NCBI RefSeq assembly: GCF_004006395.2
Contig: NZ_CP029758.2
Location: forward strand, 3,038,001 to 3,102,000
Origin: Clostridium sp. AWRP
GTDB lineage: Bacteria > Bacillota > Clostridia > Clostridiales > Clostridiaceae
Reading direction: 5' to 3'
DNA: 64,000 nt
Below the pieces are notes generated by a model that saw only the letters and a list, made by a program, of their open reading frames with translations, made no database searches and was not told the DNA's origin. Each line of letters starts with the position of its first letter. Position 1 is the stretch's first letter. Made by a program: the position numbers and the translations under genes. This document shows, one piece after another, positions 53,578 to 62,340 of this stretch.

Positions 53578-53610
53578 TTAAGAAGGCAAAATTAAATTTT
53601 GCCTTCTTAA
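53578..53610 (-). terminator. Hairpin between iorB and buk
   Basis: A perfect 15-bp stem (53578-53592 with 53596-53610) lies just after the iorB stop. The T tract is poor, so partial termination or mRNA end protection may lower buk expression. Confidence 0.65.
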
Positions 53611-53618
53611 TATGAACT

Positions 53619-54206
53619 TTACTGTACTACTTTCATTCCTTCATTTAATGCTTTAATATTCAATTCTATAAAAGCAGGTTTTACACATTTCTTAATTGCA
53701 TCTTCCCAATTTAAATTTTCAAGTTTCATAAGCTTTATCAATGAACCCAGTAATACCACATTCATTGCCTTCTTATTTCCTAAATCTCCAGCAATTTTTG
53801 CAGCATCAATTACATTTGTATTAGCCTTACTCTTTACTACTTCGATTACATCTTCAGGATATTCTTCTAGTCCAGCAAGCGTTGTAGAAGTTGGAATCTT
53901 ATATTCATTTACTACTACATGTCCATCTGGCTTTAATTCCTTTAAATATCTTAATGCTTCCATAGCTTCAAAAGAAACAAGAATATCTGCAGAGCCATTT
54001 CCTATAATTGGCGAATATACTTTTTTGCCATATCTAACCTGTGTAGTAACACTTCCTCCTCTTTGCGACATACCGTGAATTTCAGCCATTTTTACATCGT
54101 ATCCAGCATCTACAAGGCCTGTAGATAATATCTTACTAGCAAGTATAGTACCTTGCCCGCCTACTCCACACAGCATAACATTTTTTATTTCTATCGTATC
54201 ATTCAT
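53619..54206 (-). CDS. iorB: Indolepyruvate:ferredoxin oxidoreductase, beta subunit
   Basis: The 195-residue protein has the gamma-type oxidoreductase domain of 2-oxoacid:ferredoxin enzymes (VMLCGVGGQGTILASKILST, EIHGMSQRGGSVTTQVRYG). With IorA it oxidatively decarboxylates aryl- or branched-chain 2-keto acids to acyl-CoA and reduces ferredoxin. I start it at 54206, one base after the iorA stop, with GGTGGGTGA upstream. The frame extends further upstream but overlaps iorA. Confidence 0.9.
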   Translation of the reverse strand: MNDTIEIKNVMLCGVGGQGTILASKILSTGLVDAGYDVKMAEIHGMSQRGGSVTTQVRYGKKVYSPIIGNGSADILVSFEAMEALRYLKELKPDGHVVVNEYKIPTSTTLAGLEEYPEDVIEVVKSKANTNVIDAAKIAGDLGNKKAMNVVLLGSLIKLMKLENLNWEDAIKKCVKPAFIELNIKALNEGMKVVQ

Positions 54207-54207
54207 A

Positions 54208-55986
54208 TTATTCACCCACCCTACTAATAGCATTTCTAGGACATACTTGAACACAAAGTTCACATGCCACACACTGAGTTTTATCAATTGTTACTTTTTT
54301 ACTGTTTTTATCAGATATAAGTGCAGGACATCCTGTCTTCATACAAGCTTTACAACCTACACATTTTTCTTCATCAATACTACATAATCCCTTGTAGTCT
54401 CCAAAATCATCCTTATCTTTTTGTGAAGGCTTTTTAAGCACACAAGGCCATTTTGTTATTATAACAGCAGGTTCGTCCTGTGTTAGTCCCCAATCCAATG
54501 CTTCCTTCACTTCATCTAGCTTCAATGGATTAATTACTTTAATCTTTTTAACACCTAGTGCCTTAACTACTGCTTCAACATCTGTCAAATTAGTAGGATC
54601 TCCTTGAAGTGTAAATCCAGTGCCTGGATTTTGCTGATGTCCTGTCATTCCTGTAATTCTGTTATCAAGTATACAGAAAACGGCATTACTTCTGTTATAA
54701 ACAGCATCAAGAAGACTTGTCATTCCAGAATGAAAAAACGTTGAATCACCAAGTACAGCAACAACTCTCATGTTATCATTAAATTTATTGAATACTTTCT
54801 GAGCTCCATGAGCCATACTAAAACCTGCTCCCATACACATAGATGTATCTTTTGCATTAAGTGGAGCAGCATTGCTTAAGCCATAACATCCAATATCACT
54901 TGACACCATAACATTTTTTCTTTTAGAAAGCTCGTAGAAAAATCCCCTATGTGGACAGCCTGCACACAACACAGGTGGTCTTTTAGCAAGTATAGACTCA
55001 TCATAGCTTATTGTTTTATTTTCTTTTCCAAGCAATACTTTTGCAATTATATCAGGGTTAAGTTCTCCCGTAATAGGTATTTTCCCCTTACCAATGCAAT
55101 TAATACCTGCAGCCTTTATTTGTTCTTCCATAAAAGGATCAAGTTCTTCAATTACGTAAAGAGTATCAACTTGTTTTGCAAATTCTCTTATTTTTTCCAT
55201 TGGAAGTGGGTATGTAAAACCTAACTTAAGATAAGATGCATTTGTTCCAAATACTTCCCTTGCATACTGATAAGCAACACCTGCTGAAATGATGCCTACT
55301 TTCTTGTCATTCCATTCAATAAAATTCAATGGTGTTTTATTGGAAAGTTCTTCAAGTTTATTAAGTCTTTCTTCAACTTTTTCATGCAATACCTTTGATA
55401 CTGCTGGTACTACATCATATTTTTGAAGACTTTTCACATAAGGTTTTTTAAGTACTTCAGTTCTCTCACCTATCTCAACTAAGGACTTACTGTGGCATAC
55501 CCTTGTAGTCATTCTCATCATTACGGGAGTATCATACTTTTCACTTAATTCCATAGCAACCTTAACCATATCTTTTGATTCCTGGCTATTACTTGGCTCC
55601 AACATAGGAATTTTTGAAGATTTAGCATAATGTCTATTATCCTGTTCATTTTGGGATGAATGTAATCCTGGATCATCGGCACTTATTAATACCATTCCTC
55701 CATTTACACCTGTATAGGCAAATGTAAATAATGGATCAGCTGCAACATTTACACCAACATGTTTCATAGATGCCAATGTTCTTGCTCCTGCAATTGATGC
55801 ACCTATTACTGACTCCAATGCAACTTTCTCATTTGGTGCCCATTCTGCAATAATATCACCTTTATAAGTTGCTATATTTTCCATTATTTCAGTACTTGGT
55901 GTGCCTGGATATGCTGCTGCATAGGTTATTCCTGATTCATAAGCACCCCGAGCTACTGCTTCATTTGCTGTTAATAATTTCTTCAT
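54208..55986 (-). CDS. iorA: Indolepyruvate:ferredoxin oxidoreductase, alpha subunit
   Basis: The 592-residue protein has an N-terminal pyrimidine-binding domain (AYPGTPSTEIMENIATYKGD, EWAPNEKVALESVIGASIAG). The thiamine diphosphate domain follows (CAGCPHRGFFYEL, VLGDSTFFHSGM, DNRITGMTGHQQNPGTG), then a C-terminal two-cluster ferredoxin domain (CVGCKACMKTGCP, CVACELCVQVCP). It carries the catalytic site of the IorAB complex. It lies 36 bp after ptb in the same operon. GGAG precedes the ATG. Confidence 0.93.
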   Translation of the reverse strand: MKKLLTANEAVARGAYESGITYAAAYPGTPSTEIMENIATYKGDIIAEWAPNEKVALESVIGASIAGARTLASMKHVGVNVAADPLFTFAYTGVNGGMVLISADDPGLHSSQNEQDNRHYAKSSKIPMLEPSNSQESKDMVKVAMELSEKYDTPVMMRMTTRVCHSKSLVEIGERTEVLKKPYVKSLQKYDVVPAVSKVLHEKVEERLNKLEELSNKTPLNFIEWNDKKVGIISAGVAYQYAREVFGTNASYLKLGFTYPLPMEKIREFAKQVDTLYVIEELDPFMEEQIKAAGINCIGKGKIPITGELNPDIIAKVLLGKENKTISYDESILAKRPPVLCAGCPHRGFFYELSKRKNVMVSSDIGCYGLSNAAPLNAKDTSMCMGAGFSMAHGAQKVFNKFNDNMRVVAVLGDSTFFHSGMTSLLDAVYNRSNAVFCILDNRITGMTGHQQNPGTGFTLQGDPTNLTDVEAVVKALGVKKIKVINPLKLDEVKEALDWGLTQDEPAVIITKWPCVLKKPSQKDKDDFGDYKGLCSIDEEKCVGCKACMKTGCPALISDKNSKKVTIDKTQCVACELCVQVCPRNAISRVGE

Positions 55987-56022
55987 ATTTTCACTCTCCT
56001 TAGTACATGTTTTATTCTTTAA

Positions 56023-56928
56023 TTACTTAACTGCAGATGCAGATAATACTAATGATAAATATTTTTCTTCAGCAGAAGCTCCCCTTGATGTTAAAACAAT
56101 AGGAACCTTTGCTCCAACAATAAATCCTGCCATTTTAGACCCTGCAGAATATACCAAACATTTTCCCAATATATTCCCTGCAGTAATGTTCGGCACAATC
56201 AAAATATCAGCATCTCCTGTAACAGGACTATCAAAGCCTTTAATTTCTGCAGATTCCTTACTCATAGTTAAATCATAAGAAATAGGACCTTCTACAATAC
56301 AATTTTTAATTTCTCCATTTTGATTCATTTTTTTCAACATGTCAGCATCAACAGATTCAGGCATTTTAGGATTAACCTTTTCAACCGCAGCTAAAACTGC
56401 TACTTTGGGTTTATCATATCCCATAGTTCTAAGTACATTTACTGCATTTTCAATAATTTGCTTTTTCTGATTTACATCAGGATACATCACCATTCCACCA
56501 TCTGTAGTCACTATTAACTTATGGTAGTTAGGTATTTCATTAAGAACAAAATGAGACATTATATTCCCTGTTCTAAGTCCTTTTTCCCTATTTACTACAG
56601 CCCTTAATAAATCTGCAGTCTGAATTTTTCCCTTCATAATGAAATCTGCTTTATTTTCATTAACTAATGCCACAGCTTTTTCTGCTGCTAATACATCACT
56701 TTCCTCATCTACGATAGCACTATCTGATAAGCTTTCATTCAAATTGCCAAGTACCTTTTTTATTTTTGCTTTGTCTCCTATTAATATGGGATCTACAATA
56801 TTATCTTTTCTTGCTCTGAATACAGCCTGCAAGGTATGTTCATCCTGTGCTACAGCTACTGCAACCTTTTTCATTGATCCAGTATTTTTAACCTTCTCAA
56901 TTAATTCATTAAAGTTTCTAAATATCAT
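56023..56928 (-). CDS. ptb: Phosphate butyryltransferase
   Basis: The 301-residue PTA/PTB-family protein has KVAVAVAQDEHTLQAVFRA at the N terminus, ADFIMKGKIQTADLLRAVVN, DADILIVPNITAGNILGK and GAKVPIVLTSRGASAEEKY. It exchanges CoA for phosphate on butyryl- or branched acyl-CoA. It is the first gene of ptb-iorA-iorB, behind a sigma-54 promoter, and AAGGAGG precedes the ATG. Confidence 0.92.
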   Translation of the reverse strand: MIFRNFNELIEKVKNTGSMKKVAVAVAQDEHTLQAVFRARKDNIVDPILIGDKAKIKKVLGNLNESLSDSAIVDEESDVLAAEKAVALVNENKADFIMKGKIQTADLLRAVVNREKGLRTGNIMSHFVLNEIPNYHKLIVTTDGGMVMYPDVNQKKQIIENAVNVLRTMGYDKPKVAVLAAVEKVNPKMPESVDADMLKKMNQNGEIKNCIVEGPISYDLTMSKESAEIKGFDSPVTGDADILIVPNITAGNILGKCLVYSAGSKMAGFIVGAKVPIVLTSRGASAEEKYLSLVLSASAVK

Positions 56929-57012
56929 AACTATCCTCCTTTATAAACTTATTTGCATTAATTCATAATTAAATTTGTAATAAACAAATCCTCGACTTAC
57001 ATAATATAAACT

Positions 57013-57030
57013 AAGCAAATATCATGCCAA
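57013..57030 (-). promoter_or_regulatory. Sigma-54 (-24/-12) promoter of ptb-iorA-iorB
   Basis: The minus strand reads TTGGCATGATATTTGCTT, with invariant GG and GC separated by exactly 10 bp. It lies ~85 bp upstream of the ptb ATG. Upstream (57090-57130) two related sequences, AACGTTTcAATTAgTTAAC and TACGTTTAATTAAC, are candidate activator sites. The sigma-54 activator is encoded in the same cluster. Confidence 0.85.
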
Positions 57031-57293
57031 ATATAGGAATACGGTTTAAAGCCATTCTATTATGTATTATATATCTTGTAAAATATATAACGTTTCAATT
57101 AGTTAACTGTATGTTACGTTTAATTAACATCTTGTATTTAAATGATAATAAAAAACGAGCGCACATTTAATCTTTTTAAATAGCAGCCTTATCTATTGTT
57201 TTTGTGTTCTTTAATGTGTATATCAATATAAATTTTTAACTACAAATTAAGACATTAAAAAAGTGAATTATACTTTTTATGTAAAATAGGTAC

Positions 57294-57332
57294 AAAAAAA
57301 CTGCTTAATATGAAAATTTTCATATTAAGCAG
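57294..57332 (-). terminator. Terminator of the LysM/GH18 gene
   Basis: CTGCTTAATATGAAAA with its exact complement makes a perfect 32-bp palindrome (57301-57332), followed on the minus strand by seven T residues. Confidence 0.9.
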
Positions 57333-57348
57333 TTATATTCTAACCATA

Positions 57349-58644
57349 TCACCTAGCTGGTATAACTTTTTCAATATTGAACATATTATCAAGTACCTGC
57401 CAGTTTTCTGGGAATGGCTTTGCTAAAACCCAGTAGCTAACACCTCGAAGTCCATATTCATTTACAAGTTTATATTTGGCCTCTACACTTCTTGCATCTT
57501 CAAACCAAACTACATGCTGCCGCCTTTCTTCATCTATATAGTTATAATATGGCGATTGTGATTTTTGATCATACCTTATGACAGCTCCATATCTTCTTGC
57601 TCTATCCACCGCTTCTCTATTTCCTACGCTTTCTGCAAATTCTCCTCCTGGAGTGTATGGAAGTGTCCAATCGTATCCATAAAGCGGCATTCCCATCATT
57701 ATCTTATTAGGAGGTATTACAGTTACTGCATAATTTATTACTTTTTTCACTTCATTAATTGGAGCGACGGCCATAGGTGGGCCTCCCGACCAACCCCATT
57801 CGTAAGTCATTATTATTACAAAATCAACTATCCTTCCATGGGCTCTGTAATCATGAGCTCCATGCCATGCACCAGCTTTTACATCATATGTTTTAGGTGC
57901 CAATGCAGTTCCAACTACATATCCCAGTGGGTGAAGCCTTGCCACTAATTTCTCCAGGAAGCGGTTATACTTAGTTCTGTCTTCTGGTGGAATTCTTTCA
58001 AAATCTACTATAGTTCCATAATAACCTTTTCTCCTCATCATATCTATCATATTATTTATAAGATTATTCTGAGCATTGTCATCATTAAGGAACTTTCCTA
58101 TTAACTCAGTATCAAAGTTTTTTCCAGATAAATTTGTAACTGAAAGTAATGGTGCAACCCTATTATTTTTTCCAACCGCAATAATTGTTTCATCTCTAAG
58201 TGGAGTCAATCCCCCATCCACACTAATATGATGGCTAAAAGGAGTTATATAAGTTAGATATGGTGCTGCATCAATTACAATTCTAGTTTCTTTTTCATCA
58301 GTAGAAGGTTGTATAAAACCATTTGTTTCAATAGTTCCATAGTTTTTGGATTTTTCAGGTATCCTAAGTATCATGCCTGGATAAATAGCAGAAGAACTTG
58401 ACATGTTATTTAAACTTAGTATGCTGTTTACGGAAACTCCAAACTTTTGGGCTATAAACCACAGTGAATCTCCTGCTTTAACCCTATAGCCTCTTTCCCT
58501 TGATGGAATTACAATTGATTGTCCAACTACTAAACTTTCCCTTGGATTTAGGTCATTGGCCTTTATTATACTGTCCGGAGAAACTCCAAATCTTCTGGCT
58601 ATAGACCATATAGAATCCCCTGGACGGACTACATATATACTCAA
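57349..58644 (-). CDS. LysM/GH18 spore cortex-lytic N-acetylglucosaminidase (SleL/YaaH-like)
   Basis: The 431-residue protein has two N-terminal LysM domains (VVRPGDSIWSIARRFGVSPD and YRVKAGDSLWFIAQKFGVS). A glycosyl hydrolase 18 barrel follows, with the catalytic region GYYGTIVDFERIPPEDR, then MTYEWGWSGGPPMAVAPI and MGMPLYGYDW. This is the layout of SleL/YaaH, which cuts spore cortex fragments during germination. It has no signal peptide, as in SleL. I start at a TTG (58644) because AAAGGAG lies upstream of it, and LSIYVVRPGDSIWSI matches family starts; an ATG at 58677 precedes that site. Part of this gene is duplicated at 37944-38172. Confidence 0.85.
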   Translation of the reverse strand: MSIYVVRPGDSIWSIARRFGVSPDSIIKANDLNPRESLVVGQSIVIPSRERGYRVKAGDSLWFIAQKFGVSVNSILSLNNMSSSSAIYPGMILRIPEKSKNYGTIETNGFIQPSTDEKETRIVIDAAPYLTYITPFSHHISVDGGLTPLRDETIIAVGKNNRVAPLLSVTNLSGKNFDTELIGKFLNDDNAQNNLINNMIDMMRRKGYYGTIVDFERIPPEDRTKYNRFLEKLVARLHPLGYVVGTALAPKTYDVKAGAWHGAHDYRAHGRIVDFVIIMTYEWGWSGGPPMAVAPINEVKKVINYAVTVIPPNKIMMGMPLYGYDWTLPYTPGGEFAESVGNREAVDRARRYGAVIRYDQKSQSPYYNYIDEERRQHVVWFEDARSVEAKYKLVNEYGLRGVSYWVLAKPFPENWQVLDNMFNIEKVIPAR

Positions 58645-58738
58645 ATATATATACGCTCCTTTTTTATTTACTACCATTAGTTATTATATTCAATAACTCT
58701 ATTTCTGTTCTAATGTATGGATAAATATTTTTCTCCAA

Positions 58739-60110
58739 TTAGCTTATTTTAAATTTTTGTATTAGCTTATTCAATTTTTGAACTAATTCAGCTTGATCTA
58801 GAGAAGTTTTTAATATCTGATCCATTGCTAATTCAGAGTGATCCATACTTTTATGAATAAGATTTGAATTTTCAGCTGACCGTTGAGATGACTCTGCTAA
58901 ATTTTTAGACATGTCACTTACAAATTTAGCATCTCCTTGATATTGGACTGCGATGCTATTAAAGTACTTAAATTGAGTTCTTACATTTTTATTCATGAAA
59001 ACTAATAATTCATTACTATTATTTGAAAGATTAGTAAATCCATTTTTCACTTTACTAATAATCTCCTTTATGTTCTTAACAGCTTCAGAGGTTTGTTCTG
59101 CTAGTTTTTTTACTTCATCAGCAACTACCGCAAAACTCTTACCTTTTTCCCATGCTCTTGCAGTTTCAATGGCTGCATTTATAGATAACAAACTTATTTG
59201 TTTGGCTACATCTGCTATAGTATCTGCCATTATATCAATTTCTTCAACTACTTTACTCTCTTTAATAGACTCAATAATTTTGTTTTCTTTTTCTCCATAA
59301 ATTAATTCAGTTTCATGAATTGCATTGCTGCTATTCTGTTCAACTTCTGAAGCTCTTTTCCTTATTTTTAATGAGTTATTGCTTTCATCAAGTGCTTTAT
59401 CCGATAAAGTATTGACATTAGCTCCAATTTCAGTCATAGAAGCTGATATTTCTTCCGCAGTAGCTGTAGTTTCTTGTACCCCTCCATTAATTTCTTTCAT
59501 AGCTTCATTAATAGTTTGAAACTGTGAATTAACTTTTGCCACTGTTTCAGACAAATTTTCACTAGAAGAACTTAATTCATTAGAAAAGTTACACCTGCAT
59601 ATAATTCTTTTTCATCTATTAAAAAATCCCTTCCACTCTTTCCAATCTTTATGTTAGCAATATTCTCCTGAATAGAACTTATGTCAATATCAGCAGAAGT
59701 TATACCTATAAAATTATGATTATCGTCATAAATAGGTTATGTTGCAGAAACTAAAGTTACTTTTAAAGTAGTATTACTAGCAAGTGAATCCCACAGTGCC
59801 GAAGACCACTTTACAGTTTTTTTAGAATTAATATTTACCTTATACCAGCTATCTTTAAAATAATCATCCTGCCCAGTTCTATACGCATCTATAAAAACTA
59901 CTTTACCTTCATTCTTATATGCATATAGTCCAAAGTACTTTAATGTGGAATCAAATTTATTAGGTTCAAACCATATACCTACTCCTAGTGTACCAGAGTC
60001 CGAATTAGAACCCAACATTTCTTTAATCAAGTTTTGTAAATTTTCTTCACCTACCTTCTTATAAGAGGTTTTAACGACATTAGTCATAGCTTCTACAATT
60101 TTTGAATGTA
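58739..60110 (-). pseudogene. Methyl-accepting chemotaxis gene, broken
   Basis: Three lesions are visible. The frame begins inside the Cache sensor domain without the first membrane helix. A TAA at 59737-59739 interrupts the Cache domain (TLVSAT-stop-PIYDDNHNFIGIT). The Cache part (...GRDFLIDEKELYAG) then joins the cytoplasmic signalling domain (FSNELSSSSENLSETVAKV) after a frame change, so membrane helix 2 and HAMP are missing. The signalling tip is also altered (SINAAIETARAWEKGKSFAV). The 271-codon signalling part alone keeps an open frame from 59554. Confidence 0.8.
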
Positions 60111-60134
60111 CTATAATTATATTTTTTTAAATCA

Positions 60135-60167
60135 ATACCTGGTGAAACTATTAACCTCACCAGGTAT
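60135..60167 (-). terminator. Hairpin after the carbamate kinase gene
   Basis: ATACCTGGTGA (60135-60145) pairs with 60157-60167, 20 bp past the arcC stop codon. The T tract is weak. Confidence 0.55.
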
Positions 60168-60186
60168 ATTTAAAATTACTATTGTG

Positions 60187-61125
60187 CTACATTTTAATTA
60201 GAGTTCCACTGAGTCCTTGCATTGCAAGTGGTGCTTTTTCTAAAGAAGCAATTACAGCTTTTTTACCAGGCTTACTACTTGCAAACTGAATAGCAGCTTC
60301 TACTTTAGGAAGCATACTTCCAGGAGCAAAGTGTCCTTCTTCAGCTAATGCTTTTGCTTCTTTAACCGATACCTCTTTTAATTCTTTTTGATTTGGCTTC
60401 CCATAATTAATAGCAACACGATCAACTGCTGTTAAAATAAACAAGTATTCTGCGTCTACAAGTTCTGCAAGCTTTGCAGAAGCAAAGTCTTTATCAATAA
60501 CAGCTGGAACACCTTTATAATCTCCATTTTCATCTAAAATAACTGGTACGCCACCACCTCCGCATGCAATAACTATAAATTCATGATCAAGCAAATTCAA
60601 TATGGAGTCCTTTTCCACTATGTCAACAGGCTTAGGAGATGCAACCATTTGTCTGTAACCTCTTCCTGCATCCTCTTTCATCACCAATTTAGAATTTTCT
60701 TCCATCATCTTTAATGCTTCCTCTTTAGAGTAAAATCCGCCAATTGGTTTTGTAGTACACTTAAAAGCATTATCATTCTTATCTACTAACATTTGCGTTA
60801 CTACAGTTGCCACATTCCATGGCATTCCTTGATTCTTTAGTTCTTTTTTTAAGCCCTTTTGCAAATGATATCCTATATATCCCTGACTCATAGCCGTACA
60901 CTCTGGTAACTCAAATTTTGCAACTTTATCATTGTTAGCTGAAGCAATATCAAGTGCAAGGCTGATCATACCTACTTGAGGACCATTACCGTGACTTATA
61001 ATAATTTCATGTCCCTGTTTTATTAATCCAATTAGCGATGGAGCTGCATTATCTATCATTTTTTGCTGTTCTATTGGAGTTTTTCCTAGGGCATTTCCAC
61101 CAAGGGCAATCACAATTCTTGACAT
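60187..61125 (-). CDS. arcC: Carbamate kinase
   Basis: The 312-residue amino-acid kinase family protein has IVIALGGNALGK, SHGNGPQVGMISLA, IACGGGGVPVIL, VIDKDFASAKLAELVDAEYL and PGSMLPKVEAAIQF. It makes ATP, CO2 and ammonia from carbamoyl phosphate and ADP. It follows agmatine deiminase on the same strand after 37 bp. The carbamoyltransferase that would supply carbamoyl phosphate is not in the window; it may lie beyond the right edge. AAGGAG precedes the ATG. Confidence 0.93.
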   Translation of the reverse strand: MSRIVIALGGNALGKTPIEQQKMIDNAAPSLIGLIKQGHEIIISHGNGPQVGMISLALDIASANNDKVAKFELPECTAMSQGYIGYHLQKGLKKELKNQGMPWNVATVVTQMLVDKNDNAFKCTTKPIGGFYSKEEALKMMEENSKLVMKEDAGRGYRQMVASPKPVDIVEKDSILNLLDHEFIVIACGGGGVPVILDENGDYKGVPAVIDKDFASAKLAELVDAEYLFILTAVDRVAINYGKPNQKELKEVSVKEAKALAEEGHFAPGSMLPKVEAAIQFASSKPGKKAVIASLEKAPLAMQGLSGTLIKM

Positions 61126-61162
61126 ATTTCTTCTCCTTTTTTATAAAAATTTCTATGACTAA

Positions 61163-62257
61163 TTATTTTATACCAGGCTGTTGCTGTGTAATACAATGAA
61201 TGTTTCCTCCGCCAAGCAGAATTTCTCTAGCATATATTCCAACTACCTTACGTCCCGGGAAGCAAGTTTCAAGATTTTTTCTTGCTTTTTCATCATTAGG
61301 GTCTCCAAACATTGGGAATACAACCCCTCCATTAGCAATATAGAAATTTGCATAAGAGGCTGCAAGTCGGTCTCCTTCACAACGTGGAAGAGTACCATCT
61401 ACAGAATCCACTCCTTCACTTTCTTCCTTCGTAATTAGAATGTTTTTAGGTAACATTAATTTGTGAATCTTTAGATTTCTACCTTTTGCATCCTTTTCCC
61501 TACTTAGAATTTCATATGCTTTTTCAGAAATAGCATATTGTGAATCATCTTTGTCCTCTGTCCACGCAAGAACGATTTCACCTGGAGCAATATACTGAAG
61601 AATGTTATCTACATGCCCATTCGTTTCATCATTGTATATTCCATAAGGGATCCAGATAATTTTTTCCAGATTTAAATATTTCTTTAATATATCTTCAATT
61701 TCTAATTTTGTAAGATGAGAATTACGTCCCTTACTTAATAGACATTCTTCCGTTGTAATCAACGTACCCTCACCATCTACATGAATTGAACCACCTTCTA
61801 AAATAAAGTCATCCAGGCGATATCTATCTTTTCTCTCGATATCACAAATTTTTCTAGCAACATGATCATCTTTGTCCCATGGGAAATACAAGCCATCTAA
61901 CAAACCACCCCATGCATTGAAAGTCCAGTCAATTCCTCTTACTTCCTTTCCATTGGTTACAAAAGTAGGACCACAGTCACGCATCCATGAATCATCTGTG
62001 GACATTTCCACTACACGCACCTGCCCTGAAAGTTTGCTTCTTGCATTATCATACTGAGAATTGCTGACACATACAGTTACTGGTTCAAATTCACTAATAG
62101 CAGTTGCAACCTCAACAAATACTTTTTGTGCTGGTTTTGCTCCAAGTCTCCAGTTATCCGTTCTTTCAGGCCAAATCATCCAGCATCCATTATGCCTCTC
62201 AAATTCTCCTGGCATTCTAAATCCATCTTCTTTAGGTATTGACATTAACGTTTTCAC
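61163..62257 (-). CDS. aguA: Agmatine deiminase
   Basis: The 364-residue guanidine-group-modifying enzyme has MPGEFERHNGCWMIWPERTD, TDDSWMRDCGPTFV, LEGGSIHVDGEGTLITTEEC, ETNGHVDNI and the nucleophile Cys in GGGNIHCITQQQP. It hydrolyses agmatine to N-carbamoylputrescine and ammonia. It starts at a GTG (62257) behind GGAAGGT; an ATG four codons later is possible. It is in an operon with an amidohydrolase upstream and carbamate kinase downstream. Confidence 0.93.
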   Translation of the reverse strand: MKTLMSIPKEDGFRMPGEFERHNGCWMIWPERTDNWRLGAKPAQKVFVEVATAISEFEPVTVCVSNSQYDNARSKLSGQVRVVEMSTDDSWMRDCGPTFVTNGKEVRGIDWTFNAWGGLLDGLYFPWDKDDHVARKICDIERKDRYRLDDFILEGGSIHVDGEGTLITTEECLLSKGRNSHLTKLEIEDILKKYLNLEKIIWIPYGIYNDETNGHVDNILQYIAPGEIVLAWTEDKDDSQYAISEKAYEILSREKDAKGRNLKIHKLMLPKNILITKEESEGVDSVDGTLPRCEGDRLAASYANFYIANGGVVFPMFGDPNDEKARKNLETCFPGRKVVGIYAREILLGGGNIHCITQQQPGIK

Positions 62258-62340
62258 AATAAATACCTTCCTTAATATAATATATTTAGATTATTAAAGT
62301 TAATCTATAATACTAATTAGATAAAATTTATTTAAAACTA

